Of a stretch of DNA of 64,000 bases, positions 1 to 10,869 are shown one piece after another. Within the stretch, counting starts at the first letter, position 1. Each line of letters begins with the position of its first letter. Below the pieces are notes generated by a model. It was not told the origin of the DNA, did not search any database, and saw only the letters and a list, made by a program, of their open reading frames with translations. Both the position numbers and the translations under genes were made by a program. This DNA comes from Dacryopinax spathularia (Eukaryota > Basidiomycota > Dacrymycetes > Dacrymycetales > Dacrymycetaceae): NCBI GenBank assembly GCA_037974965.1, contig JBBPFI010000010.1, forward strand, positions 1,160,342 through 1,224,341, read 5' to 3'.

Positions 1-187
1 AAGCGTGAGAGACGGGTATATGCGTATTTTCTGCGGAGAGGCAGTACTTTAAGCAACATCTGTGAGATTGAGATGGAATTTTCTTCTGGGAGGAGTTCGA
101 GCTGCAGGCGGATTCGTACATAGCACGGGCGCTGGCTGGTCTAAGCGCGGGACGAGACGTCGAAGTCTGGATCTGTTAAAAGCAGGG

Positions 188-1668
188 TCAAAGCCAGACG
201 CATGAAGGGGATGTCAAAGGTGCATACAGGTATTCGTTGGTCACGAACGTCCTCATCTGAGCGTAATTTATCGGCGCTGACGCCTCATAATGCTCGAGCC
301 AGCCACAAATGTCCCGATAAGTCTCTGTATTCTCCGGGTCGTCCTCTTTGAAATGCAGATTGACAAGTGTACCAGATTCATAGCACGAGAAGCCATGATA
401 GAGCTGCATACGTGTTAACTCAAAGCGTTTCAGGAGAGATGCGTGCGTACCCCAGTCACTGCGGCAGCGATTAGTCGCGGGGGTATGGACAGAAATATTT
501 CCGGAATTGGCTCAGCGTTGGTCGAGCTTTCCGCCAGCGTATAAGCCACCAATCTTGCGCAGAGTTCAATGACGCCAGAATGACAAAAAGCATCCTCGGC
601 AGAGAGGGGCGGGCTGGGCTGCAGGATCATTGTAAGTGCCCGCACGAGAAGCTCCTGTCAGACACGGACCTGGCGGCAATCGAAACCACGATATATGAAA
701 TGAACGTTTTCGCGTAGGTTGGAGAAAGCTGCCTTCGAGGACTCGGTGGAAAAGCGGAGCTGCTCCCCCAGTTCTTCCTTGCGCTTTTTCCTCTTCTCTT
801 CTGAGTAGGCCGATGCCAATCTGGAAGTCTCGTCCGCGAGTTTCACCGCATCTTGATATTCAGACAGTATGACGTGTTGAGCCTTCGTCTTGAGGATTCC
901 GCGAGCTGAGGGGCGGACTCGCTCGAGCTATGCCTGTCAGTCCTGCACACATGGCAACTCACTACAGCAGCTTACGAGTGCCTTTTGCCCTGGGTATATG
1001 TGGAAATCTATCTGGGGTGCTTCCGGGTCTTTCTGACGAGCTTCTTCGTTGGCGGTAATCCTGACTCGCTCCATAATCTCGTCCATCTCTAGAGGAGAAG
1101 GGAAAAGGTTTTCCGTGAAGAAATAGGTCCGCATCAGTCGTTTGGCGATCTGCAACACACGGCGCATCGGGGGTTGATAGCTTGCAAGGTTCCTACCCTT
1201 GAAGTCTCTGGAAGGAGGAGGCCAGATCATCCAGGGGCCGTGTTTTTCTTCGTGTACGGGAAGTGTCCCAACGCCCAGGGATCGCTCAGTGACTGCGTCT
1301 GCCAGGATAGGCGTGACTGTAACCATCTCATCGTGGGCGCTGCGCTCAGGCAGCTCAATGGCACTGATTGCAACACGCCGGCGCTTGGTTTGCTCGACCG
1401 GATAGTTGGACGTTGGCGCAACATTTCGTTTTCGGGGCTGGGCTGATGTCAGGCGCGAGGAACATCGACGTAGGCTGTTTACGCACACGACTTCGGCTTA
1501 CACGACCGGGCTCAATTCCGATCTCTTCCCGACTCCCGCGCCTCACAGATATTTGACCAGAACCATTGTTCGATGCACCTTGAGCGGTCGCCGTGGTTAC
1601 TCCAACTGGGACGAGGTACAATACGTTGACAGACTCATCGGCTAGCTCCTTCGTGGGCTCCTGACCGC
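188..1668 (-). CDS. DUF6532-like protein, multi-exon, 5' end unresolved
   Basis: I do not know the function. The reading joins at least five exons on the - strand: about 1668-1489, 1450-976, 937-685, about 630-440 and about 395-188, with GT..AG junctions that keep frame. The N-terminal part is basic and low complexity (KRRRVAISAIELPE). The conserved-looking part starts with RRVLQIAKRLMRTYFFTENLFP, split here by description only: a hydrophobic helix followed by an NPFP-like turn. It continues through VRPSARGILKTKAQ, a charged helix, and ends near ETYRDICGWLEHYEA. This order resembles the DUF6532 family common in agaricomycetes (family memory, not a search). The first inferred intron is only 38 nt. 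No ATG fits the 5' end, where an in-frame stop precedes a possible acceptor near 1668, so a further upstream exon is likely. The 3' end may continue through another intron toward position 1. Confidence 0.5.
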
Positions 1669-2515
1669 TCTGCTTCTAGGACCCGAAGCGCACCATCAGG
1701 ATGATGAATAGTACGTTCTATGGTGCATTGACCTACCGCACGTCGTCGCACACGTGAGCCGCCTGTCAAGATGTTAGTAGCCTATTTCTGGGCATATCAA
1801 CGCGTTCCTTACTGGCAAACTCATATCGTCGGCCGTGACTAACGTCGGAATCTGCAGCAAGTTTCGGCAGACGAGCAAGATGTCGGCCATTCCACATAGG
1901 TAGCGAGGTTGGGATCTGTAGAGCCATAGGTGTACACTCGCGTTGAGTTGAATCAAAGGCCAGGCCTAGGTGTCATAACTGACCAACCGCATCTCCTGAG
2001 AAACGAAACTTCTCAGACACGCAACAAACGGTCTTAGGTGGACGCGCTGACCCAATTTGCCTCCGAGCATCATGACTTTCGGATTACTGCAGTCCGGTCG
2101 AACCGGCCATTGGGCTAACGACAGTACGGGGAAGCCACATTCCTAGCAAATTTGGCTCGAATCCACCTGCGAGAGGAGATACGCTGTCAGCGCACTATTC
2201 AAGTTAGGTTTAGAGCCTCGTCTGCGCTTTCAGGACGTCAAATGGGGCGCTCATAGTGGAACCATAGCGGCGGTACCCACTACATAGAAAGCAGGTGGAC
2301 CCTATAAGTGAACAGCCACTATGGACACCGGATAGCGCGTTTTCGGGGTACCCACTATGCGTAGCAGGGAGGGTTTTACTGATGGCATAATCACGTGACT
2401 GGCCGGCCCCGCATCGATGTGCACGTGAAATAATGTGATAGCCGACCAAAGTGCGGCTCCGTCTCATCGCTCGTCCCTTCCCATCCACCGCCCCCTCAAA
2501 TCGCTCACACCGCTC
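1669..2515. other. Intergenic, no gene seen
   Basis: About 850 bases between the divergent DUF6532-like gene and PEX13. Short open frames here lack start context and introns, and I support none. The stretch may hold the 5' exon of the DUF6532-like gene (1670-1800) and the upstream control region of PEX13. Confidence 0.5.
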
Positions 2516-2606
2516 ACCGGCGCTTCACTTTACGTCCTCCTCGTCGTCCCTCATTCTTCCATCGTCGCCATCGCTTTCTCTCCTCTTCTCCACCATCACT
2601 TATCGT
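2516..2606 (+). promoter_or_regulatory. Pyrimidine-rich tract upstream of PEX13
   Basis: An almost pure C/T stretch on the + strand (ctcctcgtcgtccctc and similar) ends just before the PEX13 ATG. CT-rich tracts near transcription starts are common in filamentous fungi. That this one sets the start of transcription is inference. Confidence 0.4.
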
Positions 2607-2610
2607 AATT

Positions 2611-3738
2611 ATGGCAGCACCTCCAAAACCATGGGAACGGCAAACTCCTGTGCCTACCACTTCAGCACCAGCACCAGCAGCGACAATGACACCGTCCTCA
2701 ACGTCTGAGACATCAACCGTCGTCGACCCCACACCTTCACTCCCATCCCGGCCATCATCCATCACAGCACCCACAGCAGCGCTTGCATCCACCTCGCAAG
2801 CACTCGCACAACCATTGGCGTCGGCCTATGGTCAGCCATACTCGGCTTATGGATCAACATACGGCGCACCATACTCATCACCGTACTCGTCCTTTGCCTC
2901 ACCATATTCACGGTTTGGCACCTATGGAGGCGGCTATGGAGGATATGGAGGGTACGGAACTGGGTACGGCAACCCATACAACCCCATGCTGCCCGGCCAA
3001 CCCGGCTACGATCCAAACAACCCCTCCCTCACCCAGCGTATGGAAGCGTCGACGTCGCAAACCTTCCAGCTCCTCTCCTCCCTCGTGCAGACATTCGGCT
3101 CCTTTGCCCAGATGCTCGAGTCGACATATATGGCCACTCACTCCAGCTTCTTCGCCATGATCGGCGTCGCGGACCAATTTGCGAGTCTGAGAAAATACCT
3201 CGGCGAGGTGCTAGGCGTGTTCAGCTTGCTCGCATGGCTCCGAGGCTGGATGCGAGGCGAGCGAACAGCCAGCGGGCTAACACGCGACTTCCGAGCATTC
3301 CTCGAAGGACCGAAAGGCGCCGACGGTCGGCCACTCCCACGCCCAAGCCGGAAACCCCTTGTCATCTTCCTCCTCGCTGCGTTCGGCCTGCCGTATATGA
3401 TGCACAAGCTCATCATTATGCTGTCTAAGCGTCAACGCCTTCCTCCCATGACGGACCCCCAAAATGCCCTCGCTGCCGGGCAAGAGATCATCGACCCTTC
3501 CACACTTACGTTCGCTCGCTCGTTATACCCATTCGATACCACCGACCCTGTCGAGCTGCCGCTGAAGAAGAACGAGATTGTTGCAGTGCTTAGCAAGCTG
3601 GATCCTGTAACTGGTGTGGAGGGAGAGTGGTGGAGAGGAAGGACGAGGGATGGCAGGACAGGATGGTTCCCACGCAAGTGGGTCGAGATCATCAAGAAGG
3701 GGGTTGATGAGGCGCCTGTGCCGAAGCCGTCTGCGTAG
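2611..3738 (+). CDS. PEX13: Peroxisomal membrane protein PEX13 (SH3 peroxin)
   Basis: PEX13 is an integral peroxisomal membrane protein that docks the PEX5/PEX7 import receptors together with PEX14. This 375-aa single-exon frame has the family order. The N-terminus begins MAAPPKPWE, the PPKPWE motif typical of PEX13. A Pro/Ser/Thr stretch follows, then a Tyr/Gly-rich segment at about residues 70-130. The central amphipathic region (SSFFAMIGVADQF) precedes hydrophobic segments near 200-215 and 247-270 (PLVIFLLAAFGLPYMMHK). A C-terminal SH3 domain spans about 303-363, with ARSLYPFD, the EWWRGR core and the GWFPRKWVEI end. Length fits fungal PEX13. The ATG at 2611 is the first in frame after the CT-rich leader. 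The gene is convergent with the kinase-like gene, with about 230 bp between stops. Confidence 0.95.
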   Translation: MAAPPKPWERQTPVPTTSAPAPAATMTPSSTSETSTVVDPTPSLPSRPSSITAPTAALASTSQALAQPLASAYGQPYSAYGSTYGAPYSSPYSSFASPYSRFGTYGGGYGGYGGYGTGYGNPYNPMLPGQPGYDPNNPSLTQRMEASTSQTFQLLSSLVQTFGSFAQMLESTYMATHSSFFAMIGVADQFASLRKYLGEVLGVFSLLAWLRGWMRGERTASGLTRDFRAFLEGPKGADGRPLPRPSRKPLVIFLLAAFGLPYMMHKLIIMLSKRQRLPPMTDPQNALAAGQEIIDPSTLTFARSLYPFDTTDPVELPLKKNEIVAVLSKLDPVTGVEGEWWRGRTRDGRTGWFPRKWVEIIKKGVDEAPVPKPSA

Positions 3739-3968
3739 ATAGCCATATTGCTCTCACCGGTATTTCTTAGGCTCGATGTTGTACGATTCGGTCGATGCTA
3801 CATTGTTACCACACACGGGCAACATCATACGATCCAGGGCACAGTGTGAACCGCATCCATTTGCGCCGAACCACAAAATCATTAATCTACAGATGCAAGA
3901 CGCGTACTAAGATGGCGAGAAGGCAGCTGTCTAGGGGCAGGATAGCGGCCAAGTTCATGCAGAGTCTA

Positions 3969-4859
3969 CTAGTCTGGGGGAAGCGGGAGGTGAACCGTTA
4001 TTTCGTGTAGTACGGCATCTGCATCCCGGATCTTCCCCTGCCAGATTTCGAGTATGAGATTGCCCAGAGGCAATCCAGTTGTATCCGGAAATATGCCCTT
4101 CTCGTATGACTTCGCCCAATCCTCATCCTTTTCGTATCCCTCCGCTCCCTCAAAAGGCCCCCTGCCTTCCAGGATCCAGTACATGGTGCTCGCGAGGCCG
4201 TAGATGTCCACCTGCCGAAACTCGTCCCAGTCCTCCACCTTTGCGCTCCAAAAATCTTTGATGGACAGTCGTGGTTCAAGCGCAGCACGCCCGTGGTAAT
4301 TGCCGGGGTATGACGCTTCCTCAAAATCGGCGAGCTTGACGTTGAGATCGTCATCGAGCAGGACGTTACGTGGATGAAGGTCCGCATGGATGACACCGCA
4401 GGAGTGTAGGGTGCTCAGAGCATACGCCAGTTGGGCACACCACTTGATGCGCTGGAGGTTGGTGGGATACGTCCGGTAGATCTCGGCCCGCCTGAGGTGC
4501 CCAACAACGTCGCGGTGGCTCATCTTGGGCAGATATAGAGCGCACGCCTGACGATCGAATCCCAGTGGACGGAGGACATATGGGCATTTTGCTGTCGGCA
4601 AGGAGTCGGCCAGCACCATATAGCAGTTGTATTCGCGCTCAATGGCCTCATGGCAGCTCTTCCAGTCCGGATTTCGGGGCTTCTTGACCACCCACCCATC
4701 TTCTGGGTTGCTGGATGCATAGATGAAACCGGTTTGTCCCACTCCCATTGGATGGATCCGATGGTCGGTATGGAGGTTACTGAGCAGAGTCAGTAGCATT
4801 CCGATGGGAAGAGACAGCCGCCAAAATAGTGCTTACGGTGGAGAATTTGTCGAGCTCAT
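3969..4859 (-). CDS. Atypical protein kinase-like protein, copy 1
   Basis: A two-exon gene: a 23-nt first exon (4859-4837), a 57-nt intron (donor GTAAGC, acceptor CAG) and exon 2 (4779-3969), about 277 aa. The frame joins as MSSTNSPPNLHTDH. Kinase motifs are visible in order: glycine loop GVGQTG, a VVKK lysine, an EREYN helix that could supply the alpha-C glutamate, catalytic loop VIHADLHPRN and KLADFE in the DFG position. HAD replaces HRD and DFE replaces DFG, so activity is uncertain. It could be an active lineage-specific kinase or a pseudokinase. Two relatives lie at 30,880 and 43,298 and share the 23-nt first exon. The substrate is unknown. Confidence 0.8.
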
Positions 4860-5534
4860 TGCAAAGTGATAATAAGTTTGGCGATAAATGGTATTCGTGG
4901 GTTGTAGTACAAACCGTGCCCGCGTTTCAACCCACCGCGGCACGGTCGACCATGAGGGAGGGGTTCATTGCGGATATCCCCATGCCAACCTGAGAAGACA
5001 TCGCGCCAACGTGTTGTCCCTTTCTGCAAGTTGTCTGTGCGGACAAGCTTACGTTGTCGCCATCGCTGTATAGTGGAGAGAATGAGTTGCTTGCAATGGC
5101 GGTCGTTCGGTTCCTACTCCAAGTTCATCGTAAGAGAGCGCAGGTAATCGGAGTGAAGCGGTGATGCATGCATGGGTGGCCGAAGTGGACTGCCGAGTGG
5201 ACGATTATGTGAGGGTGGAGGTTACGTGGCTCAATGCGGGGAATGCGGGGATTACTGCGGGGTTGGCTAAACGTCCGGGCCGATGTCGCATTTGCTCGGG
5301 TCGACGGTGCTGTCCCTCACTGTCCAGCGCGTTGAGGGGAGAGAAGCCGCACGCCGTACACGCGCTTCTGCCTGAACTCATTCCCCTGTCATCGTGCGGT
5401 CGCCGTCGTTGTCCACGTCGGCTCGCTACCGAACACCCCTTGTACCCCAACGACGTGTCGCTCGTCCGACCCAGTTGATGCGCAGAGCTCGTTAGGAGGT
5501 TAAGACGCGGTGTTGGACACATCCAAACCCGACC
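4860..5534. other. Intergenic between divergent kinase-like gene and NNT
   Basis: About 675 bases with no supportable gene. It should hold the promoters of both divergent neighbours. No clear TATA box or repeat was recognised. Confidence 0.5.
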
Positions 5535-8500
5535 ATGAGTGCATTGCTCCACCTCAGAGCTGCACAGGGGGCGCGACCCTTCCATTCTCAGCGAGGTGCG
5601 CATAATACATTCATTGTACAACTTCCTCAGTCCACTGACGCATCATCTTCCAACAGCAGCCGTCATTCTTCGTGCCTTCCATCGCTCCACCCGCTTGAAC
5701 GCCGATGCTGCAACACCAGTGGGCACGCCCTACTCCAAGCTCACCGTCGGTGTCGCACTCGAGACCTTTCCGAATGAACGACGTGTCGCCCTTACACCCC
5801 AGAACACGGCTGCTCTTCTCAAGAAAGGTTTCGGTCGCGTCCTAGTCGAATCCGGCGCAGGTGCTGAAGCGCAGTTCTTGGACGAACATTACAAGGCAGC
5901 AGGTGGCACAATCGTGTCTAGAGACGAGCTATATGCTGGTACCGACATCCTGCTCAAGGTCCGACCGCCTCTGCTCGAGCAGAACGCGACCGAGATCGAC
6001 AAGCTCAAACGGGAAAGCACACTGATTAGCTTCCTATATCCCGCGCAGAACAAACCTCTCATCGAGGCATTGGCAAAGAAGGAGATCAATGCATTGGCAA
6101 TGGACTGCATACCGCGAGTGTCGCGGGCACAGGTATTCGATGCCCTCAGGTGCGCCTCATCCTGACCTCTGTGACTCTAGGCTTGTTGCTGATGCGTGCC
6201 AGCTCTATGGCGAACATTGCTGGCTACAAGGCGGTCCTAGAAGCGGCAAACCATTTCGGCCGATTCCTTACGGGTCAAACCACTGCTGCTGGCAAGATCC
6301 CTCCCTGTAAGGTCCTTGTCATCGGCGCTGGTGTTGCCGGTCTCTCCGCTATTGCCACCGCTCGACGGATGGGTGCCATCGTCCGCGGCTTTGACACCCG
6401 CTCGGTCGCCAGGGAACAGGTCGAATCCCTTGGTGCAGAGTTCCTGGAAGTTACCGGTGTCTCCGAAGATGGTGCTGGCGCTGGAGGCTATGCCAAGGTC
6501 ATGAGCAAGGAGTTCATCGAGAAGGAGATGGAACTCTTCATGGACCAATGCCGGAACAACGTCGACATCGTCATTACCACCGTAAGCTGGTTCTAATTCT
6601 CGCATATGCACCTATACTGATTGTCCCTGGCTAGGCTCTTATCCCTGGCAAGCCCGCCCCGAAGCTGATCACCAAGGAGATGGTCGCCGCTATGAAGCAA
6701 GGATCTGTCATCGTGGACTTGGCCGCCGAGTCGGGCGGGAACTGCGAGCTCACTCAGGCTGGCAAGGTCGTTCAACACAACGGCGTCACGATCATCGGTG
6801 AGGCGCAAGTCAACTCCCTCGAGAGGACATCGCTGATACTCCCGCAGGATACACTGATCTTCCCTCTCGTCTGCCCACCCAGTCCTCAACGCTCTATTCC
6901 AATAATATCACCAAGTTCCTCCTGTCCATGAGCAGCACACCTGGCTACTTCCATATCGACCACAATGACGACGTCGTTCGGGGGGCTCTCATCCTGGAGA
7001 AGGGCAAGCTGATGTGGCCGCCTCCCCCAACCGCCGTTGCTGCACCTCCACCCGCTCCACGCAAGATCGAGGAGAAGAAGGAAGAGGTCACGGCGATCAC
7101 CCCATGGCAGAAGGCCACCCGCGAAGTTGCTGTTACCACTGCCGGAATGGCTGGTGTGTTGGCCCTTGGGAAGGCCACCGGCTCCGCGTTCATGGACAAC
7201 TTCTTCACGTTCGGTCTGGCATCGCTCATCGGCTATCGTGTTGTCTGGGGTGTCACACCCGCGCTGCATTCGCCACTCATGAGTGTGACGAACGCAATCT
7301 CCGGCATGGTTGCTGTTGGTGGTCTCTTCGTCATGGGAGGTGGTTACTTCCCAGGGACCATTCCCCAACTTCTTGGTGCAGCTTCAGTGGCACTGGCCTT
7401 TGTCAATATCTTCGGTGGTTTCGTCGTTACCCAGCGAATGCTCGACATGTTCAAGCGGCCCACAGATCCACCAGAATACCCATGGCTGAACATCATTCCA
7501 GCTGCTGTCTTCGCAGGAGGCTTCCTCGCATCTGCAGCCACGGGCATGTCAGGCGTTGTACAAGCGGGTTACTTGGCGAGCAGCATTCTTTGCATCGGTA
7601 CGCGACAATTTAGACCTGTGAAAACCTAAGCTTACACTGTCGAAGGCGCTCTATCGGGTCTATCCTCTCAGGCTACCGCTCGTCAGGGCAACGCCTTCGG
7701 TATTCTCGGTGTCAGCACTGGTATCCTCGCGTCGCTGGGCGCCGTGGGTTTCTCAACCCCGGTTCTAGCTCAATTTGGCGCTGTTGCGGGTATTGGTGCG
7801 GTGGTTGGGACTTGGATCGGTCGCCGCATCACCGGCACCGATCTTCCTCAGACTGTGGCAGCCCTTCACTCCGTTGTCGGTCTCGCTGCGGTCTTGACCT
7901 CCATTGGCAGCGTTCTTTCTGATCTCAGCCATGTCTCCACGCTCCACATGGTCACAGCTTATCTCGGTGTGCTCATCGGTGGCATCACGTTCACCGGTTC
8001 GATTGTCGCTTTCCTGAAGCTCGCCGGTAAAATGAGCTCAAAACCACTTCAACTTCCTGCTCGGCACTTTATCAATGGTGGCATGCTTGTCACCAACCTG
8101 GGCCTTATGGCTCCCTTCCTTTCCGCCGGTCCCGCTGCCCCGCTTATTGCGGCGGGATGCTTAGCTGCCAATGCGGCGCTCAGCTTCATCAAGGGGTATG
8201 TCGTAACTGGCTTCAGTGAGGCAAGCATCTGACTGTACAGTCTAGATGGACGTTGACGGCGGCAGTCGGCGGCGCCGATATGCCCGTCTGTATTACCGTG
8301 TTGAATTCGTACTCCGGGTTCGCTCTCGTCGCCGAAGGTCTGATGCTGGAGAACCCCTTGCTGACCACCGTGGGAAGCCTCATTGGGGTGAGCGGCGGTA
8401 TTCTGTCTTATATCATGGTGAGTCGGCTCAGCCTACCTTTGACGTGTCTAACATACAGGCAGTGCCGAGCTATGAATCGCTCATTAACAAACGTGTTGTT

Positions 8501-9228
8501 CGGTGGAATACCGCCCATGCCGGCTTCGGCGGACGGACCAAAGATGACTGGAACGGTCGTGCCTACAACGGTGGAAGAGACCGCGGATGCACTCCTGAAC
8601 GCGGAAAGCGTGATCATCACACCAGGTTATGGAATGGCTGTTGCAAAGGCGCAGTTCACAATCGCCGAGATCACCAAAGCCTTGACGGCTAAGGGCGTCA
8701 AGGTCCGCTTCGGCGTGCATCCTGTTGCTGGTCGTATGCCCGGACAACGTAAGCCACATATATTGTTTGCAAGGATCGCGCTAACGCCACTTTTCTAGTG
8801 AACGTCTTGCTGGCTGAAGCATCTGTACCGTATGATGGTATGACTCAGCGCAAACCCTTGCTTCCAATGCTAATATGCGCCTAGTCGTACTGGAAATGGA
8901 CGAGATCAATGATGACTTTTCCGACACGGACGTTGTCCTCGTCATTGGGGCAAACGACACGGTGAACCCGATTGCTCTGGAACCTGGGTCATCTATAGCA
9001 GGCATGCCCGTGCTGCACGTCTGGAAGGCAAAGCAAGTGATAGTGATGAAACGAAGCATGTCGAGTGGTTATGGTAAACCCTTCCACCTAATCTCACAAA
9101 TATTCGCTAATGTTGCCACAGCCGATGTGCCGAACCCGCTCTTCTACATGCCCAACACGCGCATGCTTTTCGGAGATGCGAAAGACACTTGTGACGCGAT
9201 CAAGAAGGCGATAGATGAGAAAGCTTAG
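5535..9228 (+). CDS. NNT: NAD(P) transhydrogenase, mitochondrial
   Basis: Proton-translocating transhydrogenase of the inner mitochondrial membrane, transferring hydride from NADH to NADP+ using the proton gradient. Exons: 5535-5595, 5657-6149, 6203-6581, 6635-6797, 6848-7597, 7646-8195, 8246-8417, 8463-8748, 8799-8837, 8885-9073, 9122-9228. Together they give exactly 1063 codons (1062 aa), close to animal NNT. The basic N-terminus ([20 protein letters not shown]) suggests a mitochondrial presequence. Domain I (about 45-400) has [13 protein letters not shown] and the NAD site [15 protein letters not shown]. Domain II (about 450-800) is a run of membrane helices. Domain III (about 875-1062) has [13 protein letters not shown] and [17 protein letters not shown]. 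Introns are 45-61 nt. AATAAA follows the stop at 9230. Domains I, II and III are fused in one chain, as in animals and protists. I see no defect. Confidence 0.96.
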
Positions 9229-9452
9229 AAATAAATGCTAGACAATCCCTAGACAGCTTCCTTGTCCCAATGGCGGTTTGCGTCTTGCATTCGTAGATCA
9301 ATCAGTCTTTTCTGGGTCTGTAGTCAACCACAAACACATGTAGCTCACCCTATGCATTGCATCGTATGATGTACTGCAAAACTGCCCGAGCGTGGGAACA
9401 ATTCAGCATGTGGTCGTGGGTGCAGACTGGCAAGAATCCGTGCAAAGCTTGG
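9229..9452. other. NNT 3' flank
   Basis: Contains an AATAAA just after the NNT stop codon (about 9230-9235) and otherwise nothing recognised before the LTR edge. Confidence 0.5.
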
Positions 9453-10272
9453 TGTCAGGGGACGGACCTTTTTGTGAGGGTATGAGGCCACACCACAATA
9501 ACAAGGCTACTGCCAGTGAATAGAAAGACAGAGGGGTGTCCAGAGAAAGTGGAAAGGTGTGAGGGCACACCACAATAACAAGGCTACTGCAGGTGACAGA
9601 GAGACGGGATAGCGATTGGAGTAGAGTAGAGGGTGTAGAGGATAAGAGTAGAGTGGATAGTGAGATCGAGTGCCTAGGAGTTACAGTGGTGGAAATCCTC
9701 AGAGACCGGATCTGAGGAGCCTTAGGCCTTACAGGCCGTCTATTTATACCCTACAGTAACTGTGGCAGTGCTGTCTAGAGAACCTACCGGCATAATCCAG
9801 AGGTGTGGCTACGCCCTATGGCGGAAGGTGCCGGCATATATTAGGACCAAGGCTGCACTCGATGAGTAAGTGTCACTTACTACGAGGCTGCGCTCCAGTA
9901 TTCCGGAAGGTACCGGCGGCCCATGGAATGCACCGGTGGTTGCCAGTTGCCGGTGACCCAGGTCCTTGGCATTGGCAGTGGTGGCAGGGTAACCCCATGC
10001 TACGGCAGCGGTAAGGCAGAGAAGCCAATGATCGGTGGCCACAATTGGCACGAGCGGCCACAAGGGCATGGGCGGCATCAGAGGTTGAAACGGAGTGTGC
10101 GGCACGTCATTATGCCGACCATGCTTCTTGGTTCCTGAGCGGCACCAGGGATAGTGCTAACCCCGATAGATCGGTGGAGATAGCCAGGGAGTCTGATGAC
10201 CAGGTGTTCGGGAAGGCATGGAAGCAAGGAAGGGGCTAGGCTCCAAGGCCAAAAAAGGTACGTCCCCTGACA
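9453..10272 (-). mobile_element. Ty3/gypsy-type LTR (probable 3' LTR)
   Basis: An 820-bp unit that starts TGTCAGGGGACG and ends CGTCCCCTGACA, so its ends are inverted copies of each other for about 20 bp with one mismatch and obey the TG...CA rule. Next to its right edge is CCCCCTCAAGG, which read on the - strand is a GAGGGGG polypurine tract, the priming site just upstream of a 3' LTR. A TATAAATAG box lies on the - strand near 9740-9748. A 30-bp sequence (cacaccacaataacaagg...) is directly repeated at 9491 and 9569. No target-site duplication is visible (cttgg versus tcacc), as expected when internal sequence adjoins one side. Confidence 0.8.
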
Positions 10273-10640
10273 TCACCGCCCCCTCAAGGTGCTATGTCCC
10301 AGAGCATGTGGCGGTGGTGGCAGTGTTGATAAGCAGTCGGTGACTGTGTCTTGGCCAGTTGGGTCTTGACACCTCTTGTCCTCTTGACCACCATGGACAT
10401 GGGTGCGTACCCCTCGTCTGTCTTGCTCAGCTTCTGACTGGCCGTCTAGTCCCCTCCTCCTCTTGCTGCTCACTGGCACCCCTGTATTGGAAGGAACGAT
10501 CTCAGGTGGTGTTGGCACGGCTGCCAAACATGGCCTGGTTGCAGCTGGTAATAGGGCGGTTTTTGGCAAGGGGAGAGACGCAGGAGGGGTTGAGTCGATG
10601 TCGCCACTGCGTGGTAGGATGGAAGGTGTGTGTGCATCTT
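10273..10640 (-). mobile_element. Internal fragment of the LTR retrotransposon (3' end)
   Basis: Lies directly inside the probable 3' LTR. It carries a 98-codon - strand frame rich in Pro, Arg and Gln (10,569-10,273) that would correspond to the end of the element's polyprotein. No reverse transcriptase, RNase H or integrase motif is present, and the 5' LTR and most of the body are missing. The element is a remnant cut off where the subtelomeric block begins. Confidence 0.5.
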
Positions 10641-10650
10641 CCTAACCCTG

Positions 10651-10786
10651 GCATCCTACAGGGGTCTATGGGTGAGTACGGATAGGGGTTGAGGGTAGGG
10701 TACGCCAAAAATGCGGCCCAAAACCTCCCTATCTCCCTATCTGTAACACCCATCACCTCCCCGCAGGCGAGCTCGTGATGGGTTGG
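10651..10786 (+). repeat. Subtelomeric module A, internal copy
   Basis: A 136-bp segment starting gcatcctacaggggtctatg that recurs with roughly nine substitutions at 62,463-62,598, beside the telomere-proximal satellite. Both copies have the same orientation. Both carry a short - strand open frame (MG(V/I)TDREIGRF...), but the differences change residues, so coding is not supported. Confidence 0.85.
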
Positions 10787-10831
10787 CACGCATTTGAATC
10801 CATCACGAGCTCGCGCGCGAGGAGGTGATGG
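10750..10831. repeat. Nested inverted repeat at the module A edge
   Basis: Outer arms ccatcacctcc (10,750-10,760) and ggaggtgatgg (10,821-10,831) enclose inner arms gcgagctcgtgatgg (10,767-10,781) and ccatcacgagctcgc (10,800-10,814). The match is perfect in both arm pairs. The terminal copy of module A has only the left half. It may be a palindromic transposon end or a fold-back junction. Confidence 0.75.
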
Positions 10832-10869
10832 AAAAACGCTTACGAACCCATCACCTCCTAGCCCACAGG

